This document shows, piece after piece, positions 9,315-17,200 of a DNA stretch of 39,773 bases (within the stretch, counting starts at the first letter, position 1; every line of letters starts with the position of its first letter). Location: assembly GCF_018398875.1 (NCBI RefSeq), contig NZ_JAGWDK010000041.1, forward strand, positions 1 to 39,773. Direction: 5' to 3'. Position numbers and translations under genes: made by a program. Origin of the DNA: Bradyrhizobium sp. sGM-13 (GTDB lineage: Bacteria; Pseudomonadota; Alphaproteobacteria; Rhizobiales; Xanthobacteraceae). The notes beneath the pieces were generated by a model. That model was not told where the DNA came from. It searched no databases and worked only from the letters and a program-made list of their open reading frames with translations.

Positions 9315-9962
9315 TCAATACAGCCTTTCCTTATTGCCCCTCTCGATGATGGCCTGCATCTGTTCGACGCTTTCCTGTATCTTGGCGTGGGCGACCAGCG
9401 TTTCCGCAAAAGATGGCACGGCAGTCGGCTCGGCCCACGTATCGGGCTGCCAGAGTCCTGATCTGATCATGCACTTGGGGCAGTGTGAGAAGACCTTTTC
9501 CACCCCTACCACCAAGACGTGATTTGGCGCCCTGCCACTCACCTTCATCGTATCTCGGAGGAAGTCGTCTCTCACGATGATCGCCTTCCCGCTCACCCGA
9601 AGTGTGTGGGTTACGCCCGGAATAAGAAAGATTATTCCGACGTTCGGATTGTGCAGCACATTGCGGAAGGTATCAATGCGGCGGTTGCCGAGCCGGTCAG
9701 GAACCGCAAGCGTGTGATCGTCGAGCACCTTCACGAAGCCGGCTGGGTCACCCTTGGGTGAAATGTCCAGCAGACCAGCTTCACCTGCGGAGGCGACGAA
9801 GGCGAATGGCGCGTGTTCGATAAAAGTCCGAGCAACGTGATCTATGGCGGTGACGACCTTAGCAATCGAGTGGCGGGGAGGTTCGCCGACAACGGCTCGG
9901 AGTTCATCTTCGGTCGAGACAACTTCGCGGAAACGTGCTCGCAGCTCACTAATCTCAACCAT
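9315..9962 (-). CDS. Pyridoxamine 5'-phosphate oxidase-like (PPOx) FMN-family protein
   Basis: A 215-residue protein of the split-barrel flavin/PPOx superfamily. The core runs through PFAFVASAGEAGLLDISPKGDPAGFVKVLDD, then IDTFRNVLHNPNVGIIFLIPG and TLRVSGKAIIV, as in the MSMEG_1061-like subgroup of putative FMN- or F420-dependent reductases. Near the C-terminus is a HCPKCMIRSGLW segment; its two cysteines are unusual for the general family and could bind metal or form a disulfide. The frame stays open 34 codons upstream, but I chose ATG at 9962 because GGAG stands eight bases before it and family homology begins there (MVEISELRARFREVV). The true reaction and cofactor are not established. It is convergent with the chemoreceptor on its left and lies in the same direction as the receptor on its right. 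Confidence 0.82.
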   Translation of the reverse strand: MVEISELRARFREVVSTEDELRAVVGEPPRHSIAKVVTAIDHVARTFIEHAPFAFVASAGEAGLLDISPKGDPAGFVKVLDDHTLAVPDRLGNRRIDTFRNVLHNPNVGIIFLIPGVTHTLRVSGKAIIVRDDFLRDTMKVSGRAPNHVLVVGVEKVFSHCPKCMIRSGLWQPDTWAEPTAVPSFAETLVAHAKIQESVEQMQAIIERGNKERLY

Positions 9963-10157
9963 CGTATAGTCTCCGGGCAATTCAGCATGCCCCAGCTTAT
10001 CCCAAGAAGCGCGAACGTCTACCATCGCAAGAGAGGATTTCGAGGACGGGCGATCGGAGGCCAAGGGTCAGAACTGGCCAGCTTTGGGGCCCGATGGCCG
10101 CATCCGCTTCGGGGCGTTCGCGTCGTTTTGACGGTTGGCTGGCCACTTGCCGTCCGC

Positions 10158-11864
10158 TTACGTCCCGGTCTTCCGCGGCTGCTCGGACGAATCCGCGCGC
10201 AGGTTGCGGAAGAATTTTTCGACCTCGCGCGACAGCGTTTCGGCCGTGGCCGTCAGCTCGCTGGATGCCGTAAGGACCGAAGTCGCCGCGGTGCTCGTCG
10301 TGCCGATGGCGTCACTGAGCGACCCGATATTGATGACCAGCGTTCCGTTGCCCTGCGCCGCCAATTGCGCGTTCGCCGAGATTTCACGGGTCGCCGCGTC
10401 CTGCTGCTCGATCGCGCTGGCAATGATGGAAGTCACCTCGTTGATGTCGCGCACGGCGGCGCCGATCTCGCGGACCGCTTCGACGGAGGTTTTGGTCGAG
10501 GTCTGGATCAGGCCGACGTTCTGGCCGATTTCGGCGGTCGCCTTGGCGGTCTGCTCGGCCAGCGCCTTGACCTCGTGGGCGACCACGGCGAAGCCGCGGC
10601 CGGCGTCGCCGGCGCGCGCGGCTTCGATTGTTGCGTTGAGCGCCAGGAGGTTGGTTTGCTCGGCGATCGCCTGGATCAGGTTGAGCACGCCGTCGATGCG
10701 CTGGGTCGCAGCCGCAAGCCCCTCGATTTCGGAGACCGATTTCTCGGTGCGCTGGCCCGCCTGCTCGACGGCGCTGGCCGACTGGCGTACCTGGCGGCCG
10801 ATTTCCTCGACGGAAGCGGAAAGCTCTTCGGCCGCGCTCGCGACGGCGGAGACGTTGCTGGAGGCCTGTTCGGTCGCACCGTTGGCGGCCACCGCGCGTC
10901 CGCTCGCCTCCGATGAGACGCTGGCGATGGTCTGGGCGGTACCGCGCATCGCGGTCGCATTGTCGGTGACCGCGCGCAGTACGCCGCCGATCGCTTCCCG
11001 GAACGCATCGACCGAGGCTTCGATGTGGCGGGTGCGCTCGTCACGCGCCCTGGAATCTTCCAGCACCTGCGAATTGAGGTTGCGGTTGCGATCCATCGCT
11101 TCCTGGAAGATCTTGATGGCACGGGCGAGCGCGCCGATTTCATCGGCGCGTTCGGCATGCGGAACCTCGACGCCTTCGGCGCCATCGGCAACCTGCTTGA
11201 TGGTGGCGGTGATGACCGAGAGCGGGCGCGCGATCGAACGGGAAATGATCAGCACGCCGAGGACGACCACCACCAGCGCCAACACGCCGAGGCAAGTCAG
11301 GATAAATGCCATTGTATGGTTGGTGTCGGTCTGTTGGGCCAGCCTCCCGCTGCGTTCGGCATAGACTTTGGAGAGCGCCTCGAGATCCTTGTTCAGCGCG
11401 GTGCGCACTTGGCGGTTGGCGTCGTTGTCGCCCCATTCACGCCCCGCAGCCCCGTTGATCTCGACGCCGCGGCGAACCAGCTCCTTGCGGAAGTCGACGA
11501 ACTGTTCGATGCGCTTCTTGAAAGTGGCGAACTGCTGGGCGTCGTCGGCCTGGACCAGCGTTTCCCAGTTCTTCACGACATCAAGGATGCGCTCGTTAAA
11601 CTTGAGCAGTCCGTCGCCGTACTTCTTCACCACCGCCGGCTCGCTCGACATGTAGATGCCACGCGATTCCATCACGACTGCATAGACCAGCGAATTGATG
11701 CGCTCGACATTGAGCGCGGCGCGGCTCGCGATCGAGACCGCTTCGGTGAGGGCCGCGTTCTGGCGGGTGTTGTAATCGGACAAGGCCGTGATGGCTGCAA
11801 CGAGCAACGCGAACAGCGCGAAGATCGAATACAATTTAGCTGCAAGCGAAAATCGGGATGCCAT
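10158..11864 (-). CDS. Methyl-accepting chemotaxis protein (second receptor)
   Basis: A 568-residue chemoreceptor on the - strand. Transmembrane segment 1 is at about residues 10-32 (LYSIFALFALLVAAITAL). A helical periplasmic region of ~160 residues follows, then segment 2 (MAFILTCLGVLALVVVVLGVLII), HAMP (~210-265) and an MCP signalling domain with the hairpin EQTNLLALNATIEAARAGDA. The frame is open further upstream to 12032, but the ATG at 11864 begins the natural sequence MASRFSLAAKLYSIF with a GGTGG-type site before it, and the extra 56 residues look non-coding. The signalling region is very close to that of the receptor at 7550-9250, while the periplasmic parts differ, so ligands are probably different. 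A long divergent gap of ~460 bases separates it from the next + strand gene. Confidence 0.93.
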   Translation of the reverse strand: MASRFSLAAKLYSIFALFALLVAAITALSDYNTRQNAALTEAVSIASRAALNVERINSLVYAVVMESRGIYMSSEPAVVKKYGDGLLKFNERILDVVKNWETLVQADDAQQFATFKKRIEQFVDFRKELVRRGVEINGAAGREWGDNDANRQVRTALNKDLEALSKVYAERSGRLAQQTDTNHTMAFILTCLGVLALVVVVLGVLIISRSIARPLSVITATIKQVADGAEGVEVPHAERADEIGALARAIKIFQEAMDRNRNLNSQVLEDSRARDERTRHIEASVDAFREAIGGVLRAVTDNATAMRGTAQTIASVSSEASGRAVAANGATEQASSNVSAVASAAEELSASVEEIGRQVRQSASAVEQAGQRTEKSVSEIEGLAAATQRIDGVLNLIQAIAEQTNLLALNATIEAARAGDAGRGFAVVAHEVKALAEQTAKATAEIGQNVGLIQTSTKTSVEAVREIGAAVRDINEVTSIIASAIEQQDAATREISANAQLAAQGNGTLVINIGSLSDAIGTTSTAATSVLTASSELTATAETLSREVEKFFRNLRADSSEQPRKTGT

Positions 11865-12322
11865 GGCGCCACCAAAATAGGTACGGGAAAATTCAGCCGT
11901 ATCGGCACGCCGGAATGGGATCCAGGGAATGCCGTCAGCGTAGGCAATGTGCTGAGTTTTGGTGGAGAATGTCTTAACGCGCGAAGTTCGTGGAATCGCA
12001 ACTAAAGACAAATCATGAGTAGCTTCAAACAATTACTTGAATATCGCGAGATGCCTCGTCGGGAAAATTTGGCAGGTTGGTGCGACTGCAGCGGGCCTTG
12101 GTAGATCAGCACAATTGGAGGTGGCTGGCGCGGCGGAAGATGCCCGGCTCTCGCAATTGCCCGACAAGACGAGCCGGTATCGCCATGACGGCGCAGCCCG
12201 CCTGATCCTCCGAAGGACGGTTCGCATTGGCAAGCAGCCGTGGCGCGAATCAAGCTAGTTAGACAGCGAGCACGGCGAAGGTGGCGCCGCGCTGCTTCGA
12301 TTATGCGTGAGAATTGGGACTC
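11865..12322. other. Divergent intergenic region, no supported gene
   Basis: This 458-base gap lies between the start of the - strand chemoreceptor and the start of the + strand membrane protein, so it should hold both promoters. Short open frames cross it (for example 12037-12258 on +), but they lack a ribosome site, rely on TTG starts and show no family resemblance. I see no clear terminator, repeat or consensus promoter. Confidence 0.5.
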
Positions 12323-12922
12323 ATGACTCAAAGTGCCGCCTTGCTGGGCAATCTCGATCTCTACCTCCACGTGCGCGTGCTGATCGCCCTGATCCTCGGG
12401 CTCAGCGTCACGCGTCTGGTCAGTGGCATCGCGGCATTGGTCCAGCACCCCGGTCGCTACGCGATTTGGCCTGTACATCTTGGCTGGGTCGCTTGGACGC
12501 TCCTGAACGTGGTCGCGTTCTGGTGGTGGGAGTTTCGGCTGAGCCACATCCAGCACTGGACGTATGGCCTTTACTTCTTCGTTTGCGTGTACGCATCGAT
12601 GTACTATTTCCTGAGCGTCCTGCTTTTCCCGCAGGATCTCGATGAATATAAGGGTTACGAGGATTACTTCCTCTCCCGCCGCCGCTGGTTCTTTGGTTTT
12701 GCGGCCCTCACGGAAGCGCTCGACGTGGTCGATACCTGGATAAAGGGCACAGCGCATCTGCGATCTCTGGGGCCGGAATATCTCGTCGCCACCAGCGCAT
12801 TCATATTGCTGTCCGTGGCAGCTACGAGAACGCGCAACCCAAAATTCCACATGCTGTTTGCGCTCAGCGCGGTGGCTTACCAAATAAGCTTTTCGATCCG
12901 CCATTTTGGTACGCTGGATTAA
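12323..12922 (+). CDS. Conserved hypothetical multi-pass membrane protein
   Basis: A 199-residue hydrophobic protein with about five or six membrane segments: roughly residues 17-37 (LIALILGLSVTRLVSGIAAL), 46-68 (WPVHLGWVAWTLLNVVAFWWW), 80-100 (FFVCVYASMYYFLSVLLF), a weaker one near 125-140, 155-170 (LVATSAFILLSVAA) and 178-195. I do not recognise a named family. Tryptophan-rich second and third segments and a charged loop (FPQDLDEYKGYEDYFLSRRRW) stand out. I chose the ATG at 12323 over a TTG nine bases upstream. A longer - strand open frame covers the same bases but encodes an Arg/His-rich sequence with no structure, so the + strand is preferred. Neighbours give no clear clue to function. 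Confidence 0.65.
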   Translation: MTQSAALLGNLDLYLHVRVLIALILGLSVTRLVSGIAALVQHPGRYAIWPVHLGWVAWTLLNVVAFWWWEFRLSHIQHWTYGLYFFVCVYASMYYFLSVLLFPQDLDEYKGYEDYFLSRRRWFFGFAALTEALDVVDTWIKGTAHLRSLGPEYLVATSAFILLSVAATRTRNPKFHMLFALSAVAYQISFSIRHFGTLD

Positions 12923-13086
12923 TCACAGGCGGGACGTTGATGGCTGGTCCCGGCCACCGCGCACGGCCTCGAGCGGATTGAAGCCCGGACCATGCCGACG
13001 CTCCGCTGATTGCGGCCTGTAGCCTTGGCCGGTCGCCCGGCATAGACTAGCCAGGCAACGGAGTGGGACGGCGCAGGAACGTCAGC

Positions 13087-14469
13087 ATGGTCTATCGGCA
13101 GATCATCGGTGCCACCACCTATGCGTTCGACGATTTGCGCGAGCTGCTCGCCAAAGCGACGCCGCCGCGATCCGGCGACCGTCTTGCCGGCGTCGCGGCC
13201 GATAGCGCGGAACAGATGATCGCAGCGCGAATGGCGCTCGCCGACGTGCCGCTGAAGCAGTTCCTCAACGAGGCTGTCATTCCCTATGAGGATGACGAAG
13301 TCACCCGGCTGATCATCGACAGCCACGATGCCCCGGGATTTGCCGCCATATCGTCGCTGACCGTCGGCGGCTTCCGCGACTGGCTGCTCTCCGATGCCGC
13401 AACAAGCGAGTCTTTGGCGAAGGTCTCGCGCGGGGTCACGCCGGAAATGGCTGCCGGCGTCTCAAAACTGATGCGCAACCAGGATCTGATCCTGGTCGCC
13501 AAGAAATGCGCCGTGACCTCGGCCTTTCGCAACACCATCGGCCTGAAGGGGCGGATGAGCGTGCGGCTGCAGCCCAACCATCCCTTCGATGATGCCAAGG
13601 GCATTACCGCTTCGATCCTCGACGGCGTCCTCTTGGGATCGGGCGATGCCTGCATCGGCATCAATCCTGCCAGCGACGATCCGGCCGTGATCGGCGAGCT
13701 GCTGCGGCTGCTCGACGGCATCATCTCGCGGCTGCAGATCCCGACGCAGGGCTGTGTGCTCACGCATGTCACCACGACGCTTGGATTGATCGGGCAGGGC
13801 GCGCCGGTCGATCTGGTATTCCAGTCGATCGCGGGAACGGAGGCTGCCAATCGCAGTTTTGGTGTCGATCTCGCGCTGCTGCGCGAGGCGCGTGAGGCGG
13901 GGCTGTCGCTTCGCCGCGGCACGGTCGGCGACAATTTGATGTATTTCGAAACGGGGCAGGGGTCAGCGCTGTCGGCCAACGCCCATCACAATGTCGACCA
14001 GCAGACATGCGAGGCGCGGGCCTACGCGGTGGCGCGCGCGTTCGATCCGTTGCTGGTCAACAGCGTGGTCGGTTTCATCGGTCCGGAATATCTTTACGAC
14101 GGCAAGGAAATCATCCGCGCCGGTCTAGAGGACCATTTCTGCGGCAAGCTGCTCGGCCTGCCGCTCGGGGTCGACGTCTGCTACACCAACCATGCCGAAG
14201 CCGACCAGGACGACATGGACAATTTGCTGACGCTATTGGCCGCCGCCGGCGTCACCTTCATCATGGGCGTGCCGGGCGCCGACGACGTCATGCTGAACTA
14301 TCAGTCGACCTCGTTTCATGACGCGCTCTACGTCCGGGACCTCTTCGGCTTGAAGCGGGCGCCCGAGTTCGACGATTGGCTGGTCCGCTCAGGCCTCGCG
14401 GACGGCAATTTCCGGCTTGCCGGCAACGCCGGCCTGCTGCCCGAATTTGCCTCGCGGCTGATCGCCTGA
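13087..14469 (+). CDS. eutB: Ethanolamine ammonia-lyase large subunit
   Basis: A 460-residue protein matching EutB over its full length (family about 450-465). It begins YRQIIGATTYAFDDLRELLAKATPPRSGDRLAG and contains conserved EutB stretches such as MRNQDLILVAKKC, MSVRLQPNHPFDD, GDACIGINPASDD and FETGQGSALSANAHHNVDQQ. With EutC it converts ethanolamine to acetaldehyde and ammonia by adenosylcobalamin radical chemistry. EutB is the TIM-barrel subunit holding the substrate site. The ATG at 13087 is preferred over a GTG at 13063 because AGGAA lies at 13075-13079 and homology starts there. The partner eutC is not adjacent: the hopanoid methylase gene hpnP lies between them. No eutA reactivase, aldehyde dehydrogenase or microcompartment genes are in the window, so acetaldehyde must be handled elsewhere. 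Confidence 0.95.
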   Translation: MVYRQIIGATTYAFDDLRELLAKATPPRSGDRLAGVAADSAEQMIAARMALADVPLKQFLNEAVIPYEDDEVTRLIIDSHDAPGFAAISSLTVGGFRDWLLSDAATSESLAKVSRGVTPEMAAGVSKLMRNQDLILVAKKCAVTSAFRNTIGLKGRMSVRLQPNHPFDDAKGITASILDGVLLGSGDACIGINPASDDPAVIGELLRLLDGIISRLQIPTQGCVLTHVTTTLGLIGQGAPVDLVFQSIAGTEAANRSFGVDLALLREAREAGLSLRRGTVGDNLMYFETGQGSALSANAHHNVDQQTCEARAYAVARAFDPLLVNSVVGFIGPEYLYDGKEIIRAGLEDHFCGKLLGLPLGVDVCYTNHAEADQDDMDNLLTLLAAAGVTFIMGVPGADDVMLNYQSTSFHDALYVRDLFGLKRAPEFDDWLVRSGLADGNFRLAGNAGLLPEFASRLIA

Positions 14470-14492
14470 ACTCCGGCCTGCAGATTTTCGTG
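14467..14492 (+). promoter_or_regulatory. Weak EcfG-like promoter candidate for hpnP
   Basis: TGAAC (14467-14471), a 17-base spacer, and CGTG (14489-14492) give a one-mismatch-per-element resemblance to the general-stress sigma factor EcfG consensus (GGAAC, 16-17 bases, CGTT). It overlaps the eutB stop codon and sits about 110 bases before the hpnP start. In Rhodopseudomonas palustris hpnP is known to be controlled by EcfG, which is why I looked here. The match is imperfect and could be chance. Confidence 0.25.
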
Positions 14493-14601
14493 CAACCAAT
14501 TGAACCCAAAGCGAGTTAGAAGTCACAGCCACAATGTTGAAGAATTTCTGGCCCAACTTTCAATGTCGTGCTTAAATTCATGCCAGCCTTGAGGAAATTT
14601 G

Positions 14602-16188
14602 ATGAGAGCTGAAGGCATTGGAACGGTACGGCGTATCCTGTGCGTCTTCCCGCGCTATACGTCCTCTTTCGGCACGTTCGAATACGCCTATCCCCTGACC
14701 GCTGGCGTGAAGGCTTTCATGCCGCCGCAGGGCCTCCTCCTGATCGCGGCCTATCTCCCGGCAAACTGGCAGGTGCGTTTCATCGACGAGAACATTCGCC
14801 CCGCCAGCAAAGAAGATTTCGAATGGGCGGAAGCGGTCTTCGTCAGCGGCATGCACATCCAGCGCCAGCAGATGAACGACATCTGCCGCCGCGCCCATGC
14901 GTTCGATCTTGCGGTCGCGATCGGCGGCCCGTCGGTGAGCGCGTGCCCGGATTACTATCCCTCGTTCGACTATCTCCATGTCGGCGAACTCGGCGACGCC
15001 ACCAATGAACTGATCGCGCGGTTGGCGCGCGACCCTTCGCGTCCCGAGCAGCAGGTGGTGCTGACGACCAGCGAACGCCTGTCGATGACGGAGTTTCCGA
15101 TTCCGGCTTACGAGCTGGCGGAAGTGAAGAAATATCTCCTTGGCAGCATCCAGTATTCGAGCGGTTGCCCCTATCAGTGCGAGTTCTGCGACATCCCCGG
15201 GCTCTATGGCCGCAACCCGCGCCTGAAGACGCCGCAGCAGATCGTTGCCGAACTGGACAGAATGCGCGAATGCGGCATCACCGACACCGTGTATTTCGTC
15301 GACGATAATTTCATCGGCAATCGCAAGGCTGCTCTCGACCTGCTGCCGCATCTGATCGAATGGCAGAAGAGGACGGGCTACGTCGTGCGGCTGGCTTGCG
15401 AGGCGACGCTGAACATCGCCAAGCGGCCCGAGATCCTGGAGAAGATGCGCGAGGCGAGGTTCGTCACCGTGTTCTGCGGCATCGAGACGCCCGATCCCGA
15501 TGCGCTGCACGCAATGCACAAGGACCACAACATGATGGTCCCGATCCACGAAGGCATCCACACCATCAATTCCTATGGCATGGAGGTCGTCTCCGGCATC
15601 ATCATGGGTCTCGACACCGACAAGCCCGGCACGGCGGACGCACTGCTCAACTTCGTCGATGAATCGCGGATTCCGCTGCTGACGATCAATCTGCTGCAGG
15701 CGCTGCCGAAGACGCCGTTGTGGGACCGGCTGGAGCGCGAGGGGCGCCTCAATGACGACGAAGGCCGCGATTCCAACGTCGAATTTCTGATGCCCTACGA
15801 CCAGGTCATCAATTCCTGGAAGCGATGCATGGAGGTCGCCTTCCAACCTGAAAAGCTCTATGCGCGCTACCAGTATCAATGCGACTACACCTACGCCAAC
15901 CGGATCAAGGTGCCGGTCGCGCCCGAGATGAAGACCTGGCCCAACATCAGGCGCGCGCTGATCATGCTGCGCAACATCTTCTGGCAGGTCGGGGTGCTCA
16001 GCGATTACAGGCGCGTGTTTTGGAAGTTCGCGATCGGACGCCTCAAGTGCGGCGATATCGAAGGGCTGATCGGTTCGGCCACGATCGCGCATCATCTGAT
16101 CAAGTTCGCACGTGCGGCGTCCGGCGGCCAGCAGAACGCGTCGAACTATTCGATCCGGCTGCGCGAGGCTTCCGTCCCTGCCGAGTAA
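14602..16188 (+). CDS. hpnP: Hopanoid C-2 methylase (B12-binding radical SAM protein)
   Basis: A 528-residue cobalamin-binding radical SAM methylase. The N-terminal ~150 residues are the B12-binding-type domain (RRILCVFPRYTSSFGTFEYAY, FMPPQGLLLIAAYLP, VAIGGPSVSACPDYYPSFDYLHVGE). The radical SAM domain carries the iron-sulfur motif C189-x3-C193-x2-C196 in GCPYQCEFCDIPGLYGRNPR. A C-terminal DUF4070-like extension follows. Length and the signature DIPGLYGRNPRLKTP fit HpnP, which adds a methyl group at C-2 of the hopanoid A ring to make 2-methylhopanoids. The ATG at 14602 follows GAGGA at 14591-14595. It sits between eutB and eutC, six bases before eutC. Other DUF4070 radical SAM proteins exist, so the exact function rests on family resemblance plus the hopanoid genes a few kb away. 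Confidence 0.85.
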   Translation: MRAEGIGTVRRILCVFPRYTSSFGTFEYAYPLTAGVKAFMPPQGLLLIAAYLPANWQVRFIDENIRPASKEDFEWAEAVFVSGMHIQRQQMNDICRRAHAFDLAVAIGGPSVSACPDYYPSFDYLHVGELGDATNELIARLARDPSRPEQQVVLTTSERLSMTEFPIPAYELAEVKKYLLGSIQYSSGCPYQCEFCDIPGLYGRNPRLKTPQQIVAELDRMRECGITDTVYFVDDNFIGNRKAALDLLPHLIEWQKRTGYVVRLACEATLNIAKRPEILEKMREARFVTVFCGIETPDPDALHAMHKDHNMMVPIHEGIHTINSYGMEVVSGIIMGLDTDKPGTADALLNFVDESRIPLLTINLLQALPKTPLWDRLEREGRLNDDEGRDSNVEFLMPYDQVINSWKRCMEVAFQPEKLYARYQYQCDYTYANRIKVPVAPEMKTWPNIRRALIMLRNIFWQVGVLSDYRRVFWKFAIGRLKCGDIEGLIGSATIAHHLIKFARAASGGQQNASNYSIRLREASVPAE

Positions 16189-16194
16189 AAGCCC

Positions 16195-16989
16195 ATGAAA
16201 ACGCCGGCGCCGCCGACCCGCTCGCTCGAAGCCCTGCGGGAGCTGACGCCAGCCCGCGTCGGCCTCGGCCGCTCGGGCGCGAGCATGCCGACGGACGCGC
16301 TGCTTGCCTTCACCCTCGATCACGCACGCGCCCGCGATGCCGTGCATGCCGCGTTCGATGTGGAGCATCTGGTTGCCAGACTGGCCGGCCTCGGCCTGGA
16401 GGTCAGTGAGGTTTCCAGTCAGGCAGGCAACCGGCGCGACTATCTGCGCCGCCCCGACCTCGGACGCATGCTCGACCCGGATTCACGACGCGCGCTGGAA
16501 AAGCAAGGCGGCGGTGCGAACCAGGTTGTGATCGTGATCGGCGACGGGCTGTCGCCGGCGGCCGTCAATGTCCACGCTGTCGAGCTGGTTCGCCATCTTG
16601 CTCCGCGCCTGTCGGAGGCCGGGATCTGGTGCGACCGTGTCGTGGTCGCTTCCGGCGCGCGCGTAGCGCTAGGCGACGAGATCGGCGCCGTGCTCGGCGC
16701 GCAGATGGTGGTGATGCTGATCGGCGAGCGGCCCGGCCTGTCGGCTCCCGACAGTCTCGGCGCCTATCTGACCTTTGCGCCGCGCAGCGGCCTCACCGAC
16801 GAGAAGCGCAATTGCATATCCAATATCCACGGCGCAGGCCTGAGCTACGATGAGGCCGCCTTCAAGATCGCGTGGTTGGTGCGTGAAGGCTTCGCGCGCC
16901 AGGTCACCGGGGTGGCGCTGAAGGACGAAAGCGGAACCGCGCTGATCGCCGCCGGTGGTGCCGGCAGGTGTGGCAAATCAGAGACTTAA
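16195..16989 (+). CDS. eutC: Ethanolamine ammonia-lyase small subunit
   Basis: A 264-residue protein matching EutC. Recognisable stretches are LTPARVGLGRSGASMPTDALLAFTLDHARARDAVH, then NQVVIVIGDGLSPAAVNVHAVELV, LGAQMVVMLIGERPGLSAPDSLGAYLTFAPR and EKRNCISNIHGAGLSYDEAA. EutC provides most of the adenosylcobalamin-binding surface and works as a heterodimer with EutB. The ATG at 16195 is six bases after the hpnP stop with no strong ribosome site, so it is probably translated by coupling to hpnP. This makes lyase subunit stoichiometry depend on a transcript that also carries the methylase. The C-terminal tail after KDESGTALIAAGG is not recognisably conserved. A gap of ~210 bases follows, with only a short hairpin (17045-17058, TCGG loop) that lacks a T-run. 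Confidence 0.95.
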   Translation: MKTPAPPTRSLEALRELTPARVGLGRSGASMPTDALLAFTLDHARARDAVHAAFDVEHLVARLAGLGLEVSEVSSQAGNRRDYLRRPDLGRMLDPDSRRALEKQGGGANQVVIVIGDGLSPAAVNVHAVELVRHLAPRLSEAGIWCDRVVVASGARVALGDEIGAVLGAQMVVMLIGERPGLSAPDSLGAYLTFAPRSGLTDEKRNCISNIHGAGLSYDEAAFKIAWLVREGFARQVTGVALKDESGTALIAAGGAGRCGKSET

Positions 16990-17200
16990 CGCGCATTTTC
17001 GACATTTGCGTGCCGATTTGCCCTGCCGCGCGCGCTTGCCGGATCAGGTTCGGACCTGTAAAACGGCGCCGAATTAATTTACCGCGTGATTTCAAGGGCT
17101 AGTGCCGATCGGATAGGGGCTGGCAAAGCCGTATTCGCGCCACCAAGCTGCACAAAAAACCAAGCTACACAAACAGGCCGACGTGAGAACTGGACAGGGT

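Noticed and set aside
12002..12904. 300-codon open frame on the - strand opposite the small membrane protein
   Set aside because: Composition resembles antisense shadow; the + strand frame has well-formed hydrophobic segments.
12923..13086. Cobalamin riboswitch in front of the eutB-hpnP-eutC operon
   Set aside because: I looked because both enzymes use B12, but the 164-base leader shows no B12-box-like conserved core.
14578..16368. 596-codon open frame on the - strand opposite hpnP
   Set aside because: Arg/His/Asp-rich translation without domains, typical of antisense frames in high-GC DNA; the + strand encodes a clear radical SAM protein.
16990..17200. Terminator or RNA gene between eutC and the MMPL transporter
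   Set aside because: Only a five-base stem with a TCGG loop at 17045-17058 and no T-run; no tRNA-like or other RNA fold recognised.
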